A stretch of DNA of 64,000 nucleotides from Icerya purchasi (lineage: Eukaryota; Arthropoda; Insecta; Hemiptera; Monophlebidae): assembly GCA_039619475.1 (NCBI GenBank), contig CM077115.1, positions 500,051,352-500,115,351 on the forward strand, in the 5' to 3' direction. Under the pieces are notes generated by a model. That model did no database searches and was not told where the DNA came from. It worked only from the letters and a program-made list of their open reading frames with translations. Below are positions 44,180 through 55,636 of this stretch, piece after piece. Each line of letters opens with the position of its first letter. Position 1 is the stretch's first letter. A program made the position numbers and the translations under genes.

Positions 44180-45489
44180 ATTGGTTCATTTGAACGAGGA
44201 ATGTGAAAAGTGCTTTTTTCGTTTGACTAATTTCAGCGAATTCATTCACAAAAATATTTTAGTACTGAATTCTTCGAGTTATGAGTTTTTTTTTTTGTTT
44301 TTTTTTTGTTATGAGTAAACTGCTTCGCACTAGCAGTACAAAAGAAAAACACAGTTTCTAAAATTCTACTAAACGGTTCTCTTGTACTGATAAAAATAAA
44401 ACGATATTTTGTCACAAACCATGCAGATATTAATGAAAAAGACATACGATTTTTTCAAAAACAAAAGCCGTACTGTGTCCAACTTCAATAAATTTATAAA
44501 AACCAATAATGAAAATGCTACGGAATCATCATTCCTTTTAATATATCGGATGCTCGATCTGGAATACCGCGTATGATAGCAGGGAATTTATTCCGTGTTC
44601 GTTGGAAATAGTTATGACAGCATACTCGAGGAAGAAGCAATAAAGAAAAGTGTAGCAGTACAATGTTTCGACCGGATTCGTGAAATATCTGATCACATGG
44701 AAGGTGAATTGATAGACAGATTGAATAATTCTGACACCAACGTCATTACTACTTGTATTTGTGAGGTACATTTTTGTTCCATCGATTTAAAAGAATTTGC
44801 TTCGACGCAGGGTTTTTGGAAACCAACACAACTAGAAATGAAATGTTTAATTAATAAGAGTAAACAAACATTGCTTCGATAAATGTATTTATGTATGTAG
44901 CGATGGGGCTACTTTAATAGTAGGAAAAATAAAGACGTATCAAGAATCGAAACTGTTGCGTCAAAATCTAGCGGCAGTCATTATTTGGCATCGACATGTT
45001 CTAGTAGCAAAAAAAATGCTATCATTGATAAACAAAATTCTGAATGAAGCTGTAAAAATTTTAAATTATATTAAAACCTGTCTTCTTCAGTTCAAATTGT
45101 TTCAAAACGTATGTGAAAAAACGAGGATGGTCAGCAAGAATCGGTCTCCTTCGCACAGAAATCGGATGGCTTATCAGGGAAAAGTCTTTCTTAGATTATA
45201 CAAACTTCGAAACGAATTGAAGGTTTTCTAAAAGCGATGCAGAATATGCCGCAATTTGAGAGAATTTTTCATTTTTTTCACATGAAAAGCGATGGCTTAC
45301 GAAATTAGTTTATCGTGCCGAAATTTTTGGAAAACTTAACGAGGTCACTTTAACTTCACAGCAAGAGGCAACAACCACATTTACCGCGAGGAACAAAATA
45401 ACGGTTCTAGAAAGAAAACTAAATTTCTAGATTTCCCACATGAACAAAATCAGTGTTAAATGTTTACCACTTTAAAATGAAATTCTGCA

Positions 45490-45649
45490 AGAAAAATTGG
45501 GGTACGGCTGTGCTGGGGCACAGGGCCGTTGATTTAACGTGAAACGCCTATATCAGTTTAAGCATTTATATAAATATATATATATATATATATCTATATA
45601 TATATATATAGATATATATAAATATATACAGATATATATATATATATAC

Positions 45650-45684
<35 letters not shown>

Positions 45685-45800
45685 TATACAGATATATATA
45701 AATATATAGATATATATAAATGTATGCGGTGAAAAATGATGGTCGTTGCGTTGCGCGATTTCGTTTCACTATTTTTCAAGACGTTTCACGTCAAAATATG
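45490..45800. mobile_element. TA-array-containing repeat element, copy 1
   Basis: The left part GGGGCACAGGGCCGTTGATT and AACGTGAAACGCCTATATC, a central TA/GATA-rich array (45570-45720) and the right part GTTGCGTTGCGCGATTTCG ending CAAGACGTTTCACGTCA recur at 48563-49300. The ends carry an inverted pair CGTGAAACG/CGTTTCACG. It interrupts the hAT relic between pieces 1 and 2, which supports it being an insertion. The family is not recognised. Confidence 0.6.
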
Positions 45801-46099
45801 ATAAAACTACCAAATGAAATTCGAAACATCATTTTAGCGAACATTTAGCGAACCTCTTACTTCCCGATTACTGATAAAAATCTATTCATCGATAAAGATA
45901 AATCTGCAAATTTATCAATTCTAACATATGAATCGCTCGTTGACATTCCAAGTTCAACTGATTCAAAACATACATTTAAGTGGCTCGACAAGTTTTGGGT
46001 TAGTATTAAAAATGAATACCATCAAATGGCCAAGAAGACTATATCATAACTCTGCTCCCTTTCACAACTATAATTTATATATATCTATTATATAAAGCT

Positions 46100-47490
46100 G
46101 CAAGAAAAAAAATCGTACTGCCCGTTCTATAGTAGCTAGAGAGTAAATTTTTTTTTTTAATCTACGTATATTCTTATCAAGTTTTAAGAGAAAAAATTTT
46201 AAAATATTCCAAAACCGGTTTTATATGAGTTATGGTGTTAATTTTCTTTTTAACCTGCGCACTAAGATCTCCAGAATACAGGAAAACTAAAAAATCCGAA
46301 AAATTTTGATATTTAAAAACCAAAATTTGGAAAAATCCATGCTTAAAGCGGTACTCCCAGAAACTAAAAAAAAAGTCCACAGCCCTTTCCATGGTACTTG
46401 GAAGGACACTATTTTTTTTAAATGATGCATTTCAATCGCTAAAATATAGGAAAAATACGAAATCCCCAAAATTTTGAAATCAAAGGACCGAAATTTTGAA
46501 AAATGTGAAAATCGAGTTTTATACAAAAAATTTTTTGAAAATTCCACAGCTGGTTCTATATGACTAATGGTATTGATTTTCATTTTAACTTGCATAATGA
46601 GGTCTCCAGAATACAGGAAAAATAAAAAACTCGAAAAATTTTGATATTTAGGGAATAAAATTTGGAAAAATTCACGCTTAAAGCGGTAACCCCGGAAACT
46701 AAAAAAAAGTTCACAGCTCTTTCCATGGTACGTGGAAGGACATTCTTTTTTTTTAAAATGATGTATTTCAAGCGCTAAAATATAGGAAAAATACGAAATG
46801 CCTAAAATTTAAAAATTTAAGGGCCCAAATTTTGAAAAATGTGAAAATCAAGTTTTAGCAAAAAATTTTCAAAAAATTCCACAGCCGGTTCTATATGAGT
46901 TACAGTTTTGATATTCTTTTTAATTTGCATACTAAAGTCTCGAGAATACAGGGAAAATATCAAATTTTAAAAATTTTGATATTTAGGGGCCAAAATTTTG
47001 GAAAACGCACTCTTCAAGCGATAAACAAAAGTCCACAGTCCTTACCATGATAGATGGAGGGTCACTTTTTTTTAAAATGATGTATTTCAATCACTAAAAT
47101 ATAGGAAAAGTACGAAACCCCCAAAATTTCAAAATTAAAGTGGCCAAATTTAAAAAAATGTAAAAATCAAGTTTTAAGAAGAAAAAATTTAAAAAATTCC
47201 ATAGACTGTTCCATACGAGTTATGGTATTGATTTTCTTTTTAACCTGTACACTGAGGTCTCCAGAATACAGGAAAAATAAAAAATTCGAAAAATCTTGAT
47301 ATTTAGGGATAAAAATTTTGGATGATACATGCGTAAAGCGGTAAGACTGGAAACTAAAAAAAAGTCCATAGCTCTTCCAATAGTAGCTTGAGAGTCATTC
47401 TTTTCTTTAAATGATGTATTTCAATCCCTAGAATGTAGGAAAAATACAAAACCCCTAAAATTTTAAAATTAAAGGGCCCTAATTTGGGAA
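46100..47490. repeat. 335-bp tandem array, about four diverged units
   Basis: The marker CTCCAGAATACAGGA recurs at about 46269, 46604, 46939 (CTCGAG variant) and 47259. GAAAAATGTGAAAATC recurs near 46498, 46834 and 47154. Spacing is 320-336 bases. Other shared words are GGAAACTAAAAAAAAGT and AATGATGTATTTCAA. Units differ by perhaps 10-20 percent. It is satellite-like and sits between pieces 2 and 3 of the hAT relic. Confidence 0.88.
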
Positions 47491-47843
47491 AATAAATTAA
47501 GCATACAAATACTGAAATAATTGGAGTGATGTCCAACAGTGACTTGGTATATTATTGCTTAGATTTTAATAAAAAAAATAAATTTCATCATTACATTTAA
47601 ACAAATAAATATGTTAATATTTTATTGAAAAAAAAATTAAAATTAACATATTCCTCTCACATATATTACCCTTTTAGCCGTTTCAGTTATTCAGATATTT
47701 TAATCTACAAGTAAATTTCACTATTTTGATTGACGTATTCAAAATGTATGTGAACGTTGCAGTCTTTATGAAAATTTACGGAGTAAAATAATTTAAAGTC
47801 CGAAGGAACAGGCGGCGAAGCGGCCAGCGGGATCAATCCTCTA

Positions 47844-47844
<1 letters not shown>

Positions 47845-47896
<52 letters not shown>

Positions 47897-48300
47897 CGGC
47901 CATTTTGGCCTCGCAAAGGGCCGTGCCCCTTGACCCCTTTTACTTACATTTCTGTCTCTTTCTTTTCTATCCTTTGTATAAAATGACCAAATTTACAACG
48001 TAATTCTTATCAGCATCGACACAAAAAAAATAACATAATCACAAAAATCTTATCTTAACATTTGACTTTCATTATATAAAATTAGAGCATTTTTTCGTTA
48101 CAAAATCTTATTTTATATATACATATATAAAGTCGGTAAAAATTAAAACATAACAAATGTTACATAAAATTGGGAATTTTTTTCTGATAGGGGGTAGCCT
48201 AAGAATTACGTTGTAATTAATTTATATTAATTACAACGTAATTCTTAGGTAACCGCCCATTAGAAAAAATGTCCCAATTATATATAATAAAAAATAAATA
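47845..48300. mobile_element. Palindromic foldback element, copy 1, beside a TA array
   Basis: After (TA)n (47845-47892) comes the end motif AACTCGGCCATTTTGGCC and GGGCCGTGCCCCTTGACC. A left arm then runs to the centre, CCTAAGAATTACGTTGTAAT against ATTACAACGTAATTCTTAGG around 48224. The right arm is cut short near 48290. The end motif folds on itself (GGCCAAAATGGCC). Two more copies lie at 48630-49110 and 49320-49706. Confidence 0.65.
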
Positions 48301-48629
48301 AATTTTATTAAACTACTGAAACACCTTAACATACTACAACGCATTTAAATAATACTGTTTTTGCGTTTCCATGGTATTATTAAATTAGCAATGTAGTCAA
48401 TGTACGCTTTTCCCTACATGGTGGGATTTCGTATTCATCAACCTGCACAGTAATAAGAAAAGTATTCATTATGTTTCCAGAAACGAAAATCTAGGATAAA
48501 GAATCAGTAAAATCGGTCTTTATAAAGATGAGTTATGCGCGAACAAACAAAAAAATAAATTTTTGGTGTGGCTGAGCTGAGGCACAGGACCGTTGATTTA
48601 ACGTGAAACGCCTATATCGGTTTAAGTAT

Positions 48630-48872
48630 TTATATATATTAATTACAACGTAATTCTTAGACTACCCCCATTACAAAAATTGTCCCAATTTTATGTAACG
48701 TTTGTTATATTTTATAGAATTTCTGTGATTATGTTATTATATCCATATGGACCGATTTAGAATTACGTTGTAAATTTTGATCATTTTACACAAAGTATAG
48801 AAGAAAAATAGATATAAATGTAAGCAAGAGGGGTCAAGGGGCACAGCCCCTTGAGAGGCCAAAATGGCCGAG

Positions 48873-48927
<55 letters not shown>

Positions 48928-49110
48928 CAGGGTGCGGGAGCATCACTTTCTTTTTTTAAAATGCGCCACTTTTTTTCTACTAAATTTTTTAAAGAAATAA
49001 TAACAGAAAATTGAAATAAAAATGAAGGGAAAAAGCATACATATTACATAAAATTGGGACATTTTTTCTAATGAGAGGTAGTCTAAGAATTACGTCGTAA
49101 TTAATATATG
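48630..49110. mobile_element. Palindromic foldback element, copy 2 (rearranged)
   Basis: The arm starting ATTAATTACAACGTAATTCT at 48638 runs through the unit to GGCCAAAATGGCCGAGTT at 48858-48875 and (TA)n at 48876-48927. The opposite arm (AAAATTGGGACATTTTTTCT to GTCGTAATTAATATA) is at 49037-49105. A one-armed MITE sits between. Confidence 0.6.
48928..49036 (+). mobile_element. One-armed copy of the 7631-7875 MITE family
   Basis: CAGGGTGCGGGAGCATCACT and AAAATGCGCCACTTTTTTTC match the left arm of the complete MITE. The right arm is absent. It starts directly after the TA array, consistent with a TA target. Confidence 0.75.
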
Positions 49111-49185
49111 TAGATATATATAAATATATAGATATATATGGATATATATAAATATATGTGGTGAAAAATAATAGTCGTTGTGTTG

Positions 49186-49266
49186 CGCGATTTCGTTTCA
49201 CAATTTCGTTTCATAATTTCGTTTCACAATTTCGTTTCATAATTTCGTTTCACAATTTCGTTTCAC
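49186..49266. repeat. 13-bp minisatellite (AATTTCGTTTCAY), about six units
   Basis: AATTTCGTTTCA with C or T as thirteenth base is repeated in near-alternation. The single copy GATTTCGTTTCAC in the related element at 45755 shows its origin. Confidence 0.9.
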
Positions 49267-49319
49267 GAGCGATTTTCAAGACGTTTCACGTCAGAAAAAA
49301 AAAAAACACACCATGAACG

Positions 49320-49706
49320 TATAACCTCCTTTTTTTTGGAAATCGGTAAAAATTAAAATATAACAAACGTTACATAAACTTAGGACATTTTTGGGGACAT
49401 TTTTTTTGGGAATTTTTTTTTTGTAATGATGGCTAGCTTAAGAATTACGTTGTAATTAATATTAATTACGGCGTAATTCTTAAGCTGGCCACCATTAGAA
49501 AAAATGTCCTAAGTTTATGTAACGTTTGTTATATTTTATAAGATTTTTGTGATTGTTTTATTATATTCGTATGGACCGATTTAGAATCACGTAGTAAATT
49601 TTGATCATTTTATACGAAGTACAGAAGAGAAAGAGATAGAAATGTAAGCAAGTGGGGTCAAGGGGCATGGCCTCTTGCGAGGCCAAAATGACCGAGTTAG
49701 ATATAT
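49320..49706. mobile_element. Palindromic foldback element, copy 3
   Basis: Arms AACGTTACATAAACTTAGGA (about 49367) and TCCTAAGTTTATGTAACGTT (about 49506) flank the centre at about 49460 (AATTAATATTAATT). The right half continues to GGTCAAGGGGCATGGCCTC and the end GGCCAAAATGACCGAGTT, followed by (TA)n at 49699-49728. Piece 3 of the hAT relic resumes right after. Confidence 0.65.
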
Positions 49707-49910
49707 ATGTATATATACATATATGTATATAGACGCAAAACAGGCTTTTCAACTTATGCGAGCACGAAAAACAAATTCAACAGCAAATCAGATGCTGCTC
49801 TGGATATAATACAACTGTCGGACATTGACCGAATTTTAAAACTATTATTAGTAAAACAGCGGACTAGTTCATTCTTCGCATTAGTTTGTTTAAAAAATTG
49901 TATTAAATAA

Positions 49911-51739
49911 CTGTTGTTTGCATATTGGAATTTCAATATCTTTTATTACAAGTTAATGTAATAATCGTAGTAAACGTCGTAATTAACAATAAAATACATT
50001 CATATTTTATTTACACATCAACAATTGCTTACTAAATTTTCATCTTGCACTGGGGTGGTGCTACAAAATAAAATCAATTTTATAGGGGTTCCATGGTCGC
50101 AAAAAGTTTTTAGGCTACCGCTAGAATAGAGTATAGTCATGTAATTGCGCAAACTGTAAATGTATTTAATCACCGATCATATTTATAATTTCCTTATTGC
50201 CAATTTTAGGCAGACAACAGATAACTGCATATACCGAAAATGAATGTATTTTATTACATAATCACCCGCAAAACTAGAGAGAATCATTATGCAGTTTGAG
50301 AGGCCGAAATTGCGCGTGAATGTGTAGAAAGCAGTAGATGGAATTGCGATATTGGTCTGCTTGCATTGTAATAGTACCAGGATTGTTTCCATTGGGTAAA
50401 TACTCTGAAATGCTAAAGTATGTAGAAACGCTATTGCTGCTCCGGCATTGTAGTCGAACAAGGCACTATTTTATGAGAATTTCGCAGTACTTAAATAGGC
50501 AGAGGTGTTATTGTTGTCCCGATAGTGCAAAGGACCTATAAAATGAGACCTTTGAGGTAGCAATGTGTGCGGGATACATTCCTAATTTTGTAACGTTATA
50601 ATTGAAGAGGTGATTAAATTCAAACTATACACATCATTCCTAAATATTTCCTATATTCTTTAATGTAAGAAAAATTGCAAGAAGCTACTCAATAATGATT
50701 TTGTTCCAACCTGCTTTCTCTACGGACCTGTTTGCATGATCGCTCTCACTCAGGGTAACTTTACCACAATCGGTATTAAACTAACCAATTTTAATCATAT
50801 TCTAAACCAAACTGTTTGTTGTCTGTTTTTGGCTATTTATGTAAACCTTTAAGGACGTGTTTGCTGCCCACATTTAACTAGGCTATGCTAATAACACTAC
50901 GTTTCTCACGTTTGTTTGAATCAATATATCTCTAAGAATCGCATTGATGTATATCGTAATTCAAATCGGATCACATACTAACCTCTTTGCTGCCAATGCC
51001 TATTTAAGTGTACAGTTTCTGATGTTTATGATGTACATTTCACCACTGTCTGAAGCATCTACTCATAAAAATGTAGCGAGTCTTAAGCGAAAAGCACTCG
51101 CACTATTCGGGGAAATGTTTTTCAGCGTGTAGAGTTCGGATAATATTAAACATACGCAGTTACCGAAATAATCACAGAACTAACCTTTACGAAGGAAATA
51201 TGTTCCAACGTGTAAATTTTCGTGAGAAATTTTCTTCGCTAATACGTCACATTTGGTCGATTAATTGTAAAATAACTGCTGTTCTGATTTCCCATGAGCG
51301 GAGCGTACGCGTGCATAGACCGCCGGATAACTGCGTAACGAAGGAAGCAAAAATCATTTGTTGTTCAGTGTATGATCAAAAAAAAATTACCAGCCAAATT
51401 ACAAGCTCTTTTAGACAGCCATAAACGAGAAGATGCCGATGAATCGTATAATCGTATTCTCATTCCTTCTGACGATCTCTTTGTAAAAAATATACCTATA
51501 TCTCACTATTTGTTATCATCTCGGCAACTTGCTTATTACATACTAGAGATTCTTAATCAATAAATAATATTCTTTGTCCTTCCTGGCACTCGTGGCCAAT
51601 GTCATATCATTGCGGCTATGTGCGTTCGAATCGCATTGTAAACGTTTAATTATCGGTGGTAATTCCATATCCTTCTTTTATACGTACGTGGACTATGTTA
51701 CGTCGTTGCGGCCATGTTTGCTCGAACTTTATTGCTAAC
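49911..51739. other. No recognisable gene; weak duplicate
   Basis: AT-rich, with open frames of 60-90 codons that match nothing known. Around 51600-51740 there is a weak direct duplication (ATTGCGGCTATGTGCGTTCG against GTTGCGGCCATGTTTGCTCG). Confidence 0.4.
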
Positions 51740-51900
51740 AATATTCTTTGCTCCTATTCCATGACGTTTTAGGATTCAATCTACTTATTTATACACACTG
51801 TTCTGTTAGTCTAGCTTTTTGTAGAGGTTGTCGATGGTCAGATGGTTTCTCGCCGGGCCAAAAAAAAAATAAAAAAATAAATAAATAAATAAATAAGCAT
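51740..51900 (+). mobile_element. Possible retroposon 3' end with (AAAT)n tail
   Basis: A GC-richer stretch (TAGCTTTTTGTAGAGGTTGT to CTCGCCGGGCC) ends directly in an A-run and then (AAAT)n at 51861-51897. This is the layout of a SINE or LINE 3' end. The parent was not recognised. Confidence 0.4.
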
Positions 51901-53596
51901 CATATCCACTCAGATTTTATACATAAAAAAAACAACGACGGAATCCGGTATTTCAAGCCTTACATGTGGTGCACCGGGAAATTTTCCAGTCAAATGATCA
52001 TGATCTGTGACTTCATCACTTTTCCTAGAGATTCCTCGCAAATAGGGCGTATCGGTGAAGCATTTTTCCAGATCTTAGTTTGTCCACACCGTGGTAAAAC
52101 GATTTCTCGGTGAAGTTTTTCTATTTTTCCGTTAATGTACTATTATCCGATATTTCACTTTTTTCGCAGCTTAAAGCTTACACTAAAAAAATTACGGTTG
52201 CAACAGTCAAATGCAAAAAAAAAAAAAAAAAAAAAAAGTTCCAAACTCCACGCAAGAATTAACGAATATCGAAAAGTAATTGCACGATATAGCAAATAAC
52301 CGATGATGTAACGTCACGGTTTCCAATAGGGTAATGTTCAATCTCCGGACACTTGTGCAGCGGCTAGGTCTCAAAGATCCTTGCGAATGGAACTTTTGAA
52401 GAAAGCTGCGTAAACGACAAAGTCAAAAATGAGGGGGGTTCAAAAAGAAACTATGTTCAGCTTACACAAAAATTTCACGAGCTCAGTGATCCGTATTTTA
52501 ATTTGCACTCGATGTAAAACTACTCGAAAGCAAAATAATAAACGGGGCTCATAGCGCTCTCTAGACAACACACGGCGGTGAGATAAAATTGGGAATAACT
52601 TTTAAAAATACGAATTCTATTTCTCTTCTTTTAAATACGATCTAGTATTCCTTTTGTTCTTTTCTATCGATAAAATCCCCATAGTCGTTTATAAGCTGCG
52701 GTGTACCATTCGCGAAATTACTTATTTCAGAGTTGTTATGGGATTTGTCCACTATTTTACAAAAAACAAGCGATGGATTTTTTTTTTTTTTTTTTTCGTT
52801 TTTATTTCATTATTTTATATATTACACGGCTTTTTGAACAACGAGAAAATTATTAATTTTGGTGCTAAACTATTCGGTTCTGTCCTGAGAATAGTTGGAA
52901 AATTTTCAAAGAGCCGGGGGGGAGTGGCGTTCTTTATATGGCATCTAAGATGGCGAAAAATTAGGTAGTGGAATGCTACTCTACTGCGTTATTGTCAAAG
53001 AGTGGAAAATATGGCTGCGTACATGCGAGATAAAAAAAGACAGTTCGCAGAGTTGTTCTGCTGGAAAAAATGGATTTTTTTAGATGAAATTTTACCACAA
53101 CGTACGAACTAGTAATATCCTCTTTTTTTTTGCTATTAGAACTTGATTATTTTCTCTTCGCCATAAATCATTTATGCTCGTCGCCCTCTTCGACCGGTGA
53201 AACACCTATTACTCAACTAGGCTTCGTCGGTCGACATTCTATATATCCTTCAGTCGTTCCTGTCAAATCTTTTTTAAACGTTTCTAATAATATATCCCGG
53301 AAGATAAAAATTACTTCTCCGTATTATATCACATTTTTTCTTTTTTTTTCTATTAATGTTTAATGGCCTAGCTGCGTCGATGCAACATTTTGAACGCGAT
53401 CGTAAGAAATACTACGAGGGGCGTTTCAAAAGTCTCCGCCACGCTTTCAGACCTCAGCTTGTGTTAACACTGGCGAGATAAACAATACAACGTTATCATA
53501 TTCGAGACAATTATGAGAGTAAATGGTAAACATTTCAAGATCCTAATTAGCACGCCGTCAATGTTCGTTTAACGGGTCCATTTCAACAGCCTCCAC
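51901..53596. other. No recognisable gene; homopolymer runs
   Basis: A-run at about 52216-52238 and T-run at 52779-52797. A line at 53415-53440 (GAGGGGCGTTTCAAAAGTCT) resembles ends of mariner-type elements, but no matching opposite end was found. Confidence 0.4.
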
Positions 53597-54140
53597 CCCA
53601 TTTTAATATTTTTTTCATATATAGCGCAATCGTTTGTGCATCGTTTGTGTACATTCTTACTCCGCGATATTGAAAAAAAAACGGTTGGGGGGCTGTTGAA
53701 ACGTTGCCCCCTCCTCACACACTTTAATATTTTTTTTCAAAATCTACTGCAAACGTTTGTGCATCATTTGTGCAGAAATGTGCACAAAGTTTCATCGTTT
53801 GTACACATTCCTACCGCGCGATATACAAGAAAAACGGATGGTGTGGGGGCTGTTTAAACATTGCCCCCCCCCACTCACACACTTTAATATTTTCTTTCAA
53901 AATCTACTGCAAACGTTTGTGCAGAAATGTGCACAAGGTTTCATCGTTTGTGCATATTCCTACCCCGCGATACACAAGAAAAACAGGTGCTGTGGGGGCT
54001 GTTGAAACATTAGACCACCCCTATATTAATATTTTTTTGTAAAATATTGTGCAAAAATGTTCGTGCTACATTTGTGCAGAAATGTGCAGAAATTTTCATC
54101 GTTTGTGCACACATCTTTATCCCACAATACTGAAGAAAAA
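53597..54140. repeat. Tandem array, units of about 120-160 bp, about four copies
   Basis: Each unit has a TTTAATATTTTTTTC block (53602, 53723, 53882, 54024), one or two TTTGTGCAGAAATGTGCA blocks, TTTCATCGTTTGT and an end GGGGGCTGTTGAAAC. Unit length differs because an internal word is present in different numbers. The units are diverged. Confidence 0.85.
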
Positions 54141-54759
54141 TAGTTGGTAGTTATTAACAAAAAGCGGTTAATTAAGTTGCTAGTGTACTAGTTCATTGCT
54201 AAATAATCGTTTAAAACAAAAATCGAAGCAAATGCCATTTAGAAAGCTGTTGATTGTTTATATTTTTGAAATATAATGTTTCGATTTTGTAAAACTTTTA
54301 GAAGACGTATTGTAAATGTTAAATTCAATTTTGTTACGGAATTTATTTAGTTGGAATTACGTAAATTTTTGAAAAACAGTATTGAATTTTTTTTTTCCTT
54401 TTTAGCAGCCCGGAAGAAAATTCACTTGGACCATTTGGATTTTAAGTAGACAAATAAGGTCTATTACAAAAAAAAACCAAACGAACTAGACAGCTATTTA
54501 TTTGCTAAACTGTTTTTTCTACAGAGCGGGTAAATTTTTACGACAAGCAATAAATACACTGGTTGTTGCTAATTTTTGGGTGACGCGTGTTAAAAGGGAT
54601 CTAATTCAGTTACGCGTAATTGTACATGAAACGTGGTTGCGTTAAAAGATCAACAGAAACAGTTTTTAATTCAGCCCCGCAGACAAAAAAAAAAAAAAAA
54701 TCAGCCCCCTGTAAAAAATGTTGGTATAATTTGTTTTTTTTAAATTTCTTTACCGGGTG
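54141..54759. other. No recognisable gene
   Basis: AT-rich spacer between two tandem arrays. No coding signal seen. Confidence 0.4.
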
Positions 54760-55636
54760 TTTCTTTTTTTGTTTTTTTTCCTACCCTGGGCGTGCCAGCG
54801 GCCTTGACCCAACAACATGAAAAATTAAGAGTTATAACCGGGTGTTTCTTCAGAACTAGTCAACAAAAAGGCTAATGCTGGTTATTGCTTTACTGTTTAA
54901 TAGAGTGCGTTTTTGCTCTATCGGCTAAGATTGTTTTCATTTATTGACGCGTTTGAGTGGTTTTCGCTACAGGCAGAATTTCATACAAAATAAAATCAGC
55001 GTTTGTTGCACATATCTTTTTTTTTCATTCTAGGAATGTTTTTTTTTTCTTTTTTTGTTTTTTTTCCTACCCTGGGCATGCCAGCGGCCTTGACCCAACA
55101 ACATGAAAAATTAAGAGTTATAACCGGGTGTTTCTTCAGAACTAGTCAACAAAAAGGCTAATGCTGGTTATTGCTTTACTGTTTAATAGAGTGCGTTTTT
55201 GCTCTATCGGCTAAGATTGTTTTCATTTATTGACGCGTTTGAGTGGTTTTCGCTACAGGCAGAATTTCATACAAAATAAAATCAGCGTTTGTTGCACATA
55301 TCTTTTTTTTTCATTCTAGGAATGTTTTTTTTTTCTTTTTTTGTTTTTTTTCCTACCCTGGGCATGCCAGCGGCCTTGACCCAACAACATGAAAAATTAA
55401 GAGTTATAACCGGGTGTTTCTTCAGAACTAGTCAACAAAAAGGCTAATGCTGGTTATTGCTTTACTGTTTAATAGAGTGCGTTTTTGCTCTATCGGCTAA
55501 GATTGTTTTCATTTATTGACGCGTTTGAGTGGTTTTCGCTACAGGCAGAATTTCATACAAAATAAAATCAGCGTTTGTTGCACATATCTTTTTTTTTCAT
55601 TCTAGGAATGTTTTTTTTTCTTTTTTGTTTTTTTTC
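54760..55636. repeat. 286-bp tandem repeat, three nearly identical units
   Basis: CTACCCTGGGC starts at 54781, 55067 and 55353. I see only one base change (GGCGTGCC against GGCATGCC in the second and third units) and T-run length changes near the third unit's end. Each unit holds GCCAGCGGCCTTGACCC and the hairpin-like AGTGCGTTTTTGCTCTATCG. The near-identity means recent duplication or conversion, in contrast to the diverged array just upstream. Confidence 0.95.

Larger units (their letters stand above)
48563..49300. mobile_element. TA-array-containing repeat element, copy 2, split by a nested foldback
   Basis: Left part 48563-48630 and right part 49110-49300 match copy 1 at 45490-45800. The piece between is a foldback element that sits in what would be the central TA array. 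The right part also contains a 13-bp minisatellite expansion that is absent from copy 1. Confidence 0.6.
44180..49890 (+). pseudogene. hAT (ZBED5/SCAND3-like) transposase relic in three pieces
   Basis: Piece 1 (44180-45480): RIREISDHMEGELIDRLNNS, then WHRHVLVAKKMLSLINKILN and GKVFLRLYKLRNELKVF, then RWLTKLVYRAEIFGKLNEVT and TTTFTARNKITVLERKLNF, separated by frameshifts and stops. Piece 2 (45800-46070): NLSILTYESLVDIPSSTDSK, KWLDKFWVSIKNEYHQMAKK. Piece 3 (49734-49885): GFSTYASTKNKFNSKSDAAL and IDRILKLLLVKQRTSS. In that order these match the catalytic, insertion and C-terminal dimerisation parts of transposon-derived ZBED5/SCAND3-type proteins. The gaps are filled by the repeats listed at 45490-45800 and 46100-49730. 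Many lesions show an old, dead copy. Confidence 0.75.

Noticed and set aside
45566..45779. Tyr/Ile-rich open frames
   Set aside because: Products of the TA/GATA array, not coding.
49186..49266. Possible CRISPR-like array
   Set aside because: Direct minisatellite without spacers in a eukaryotic window; the same applies to 58926-59150 and 54760-55636.
51372..51563. Lys-rich 63-codon frame
   Set aside because: No known family and no supporting context.
53415..53440. Mariner-like terminal repeat GAGGGGCGTTTCAAAAGTCT
   Set aside because: No partner end or transposase remains nearby. A weak resemblance at 52432 is in the same orientation and too short.
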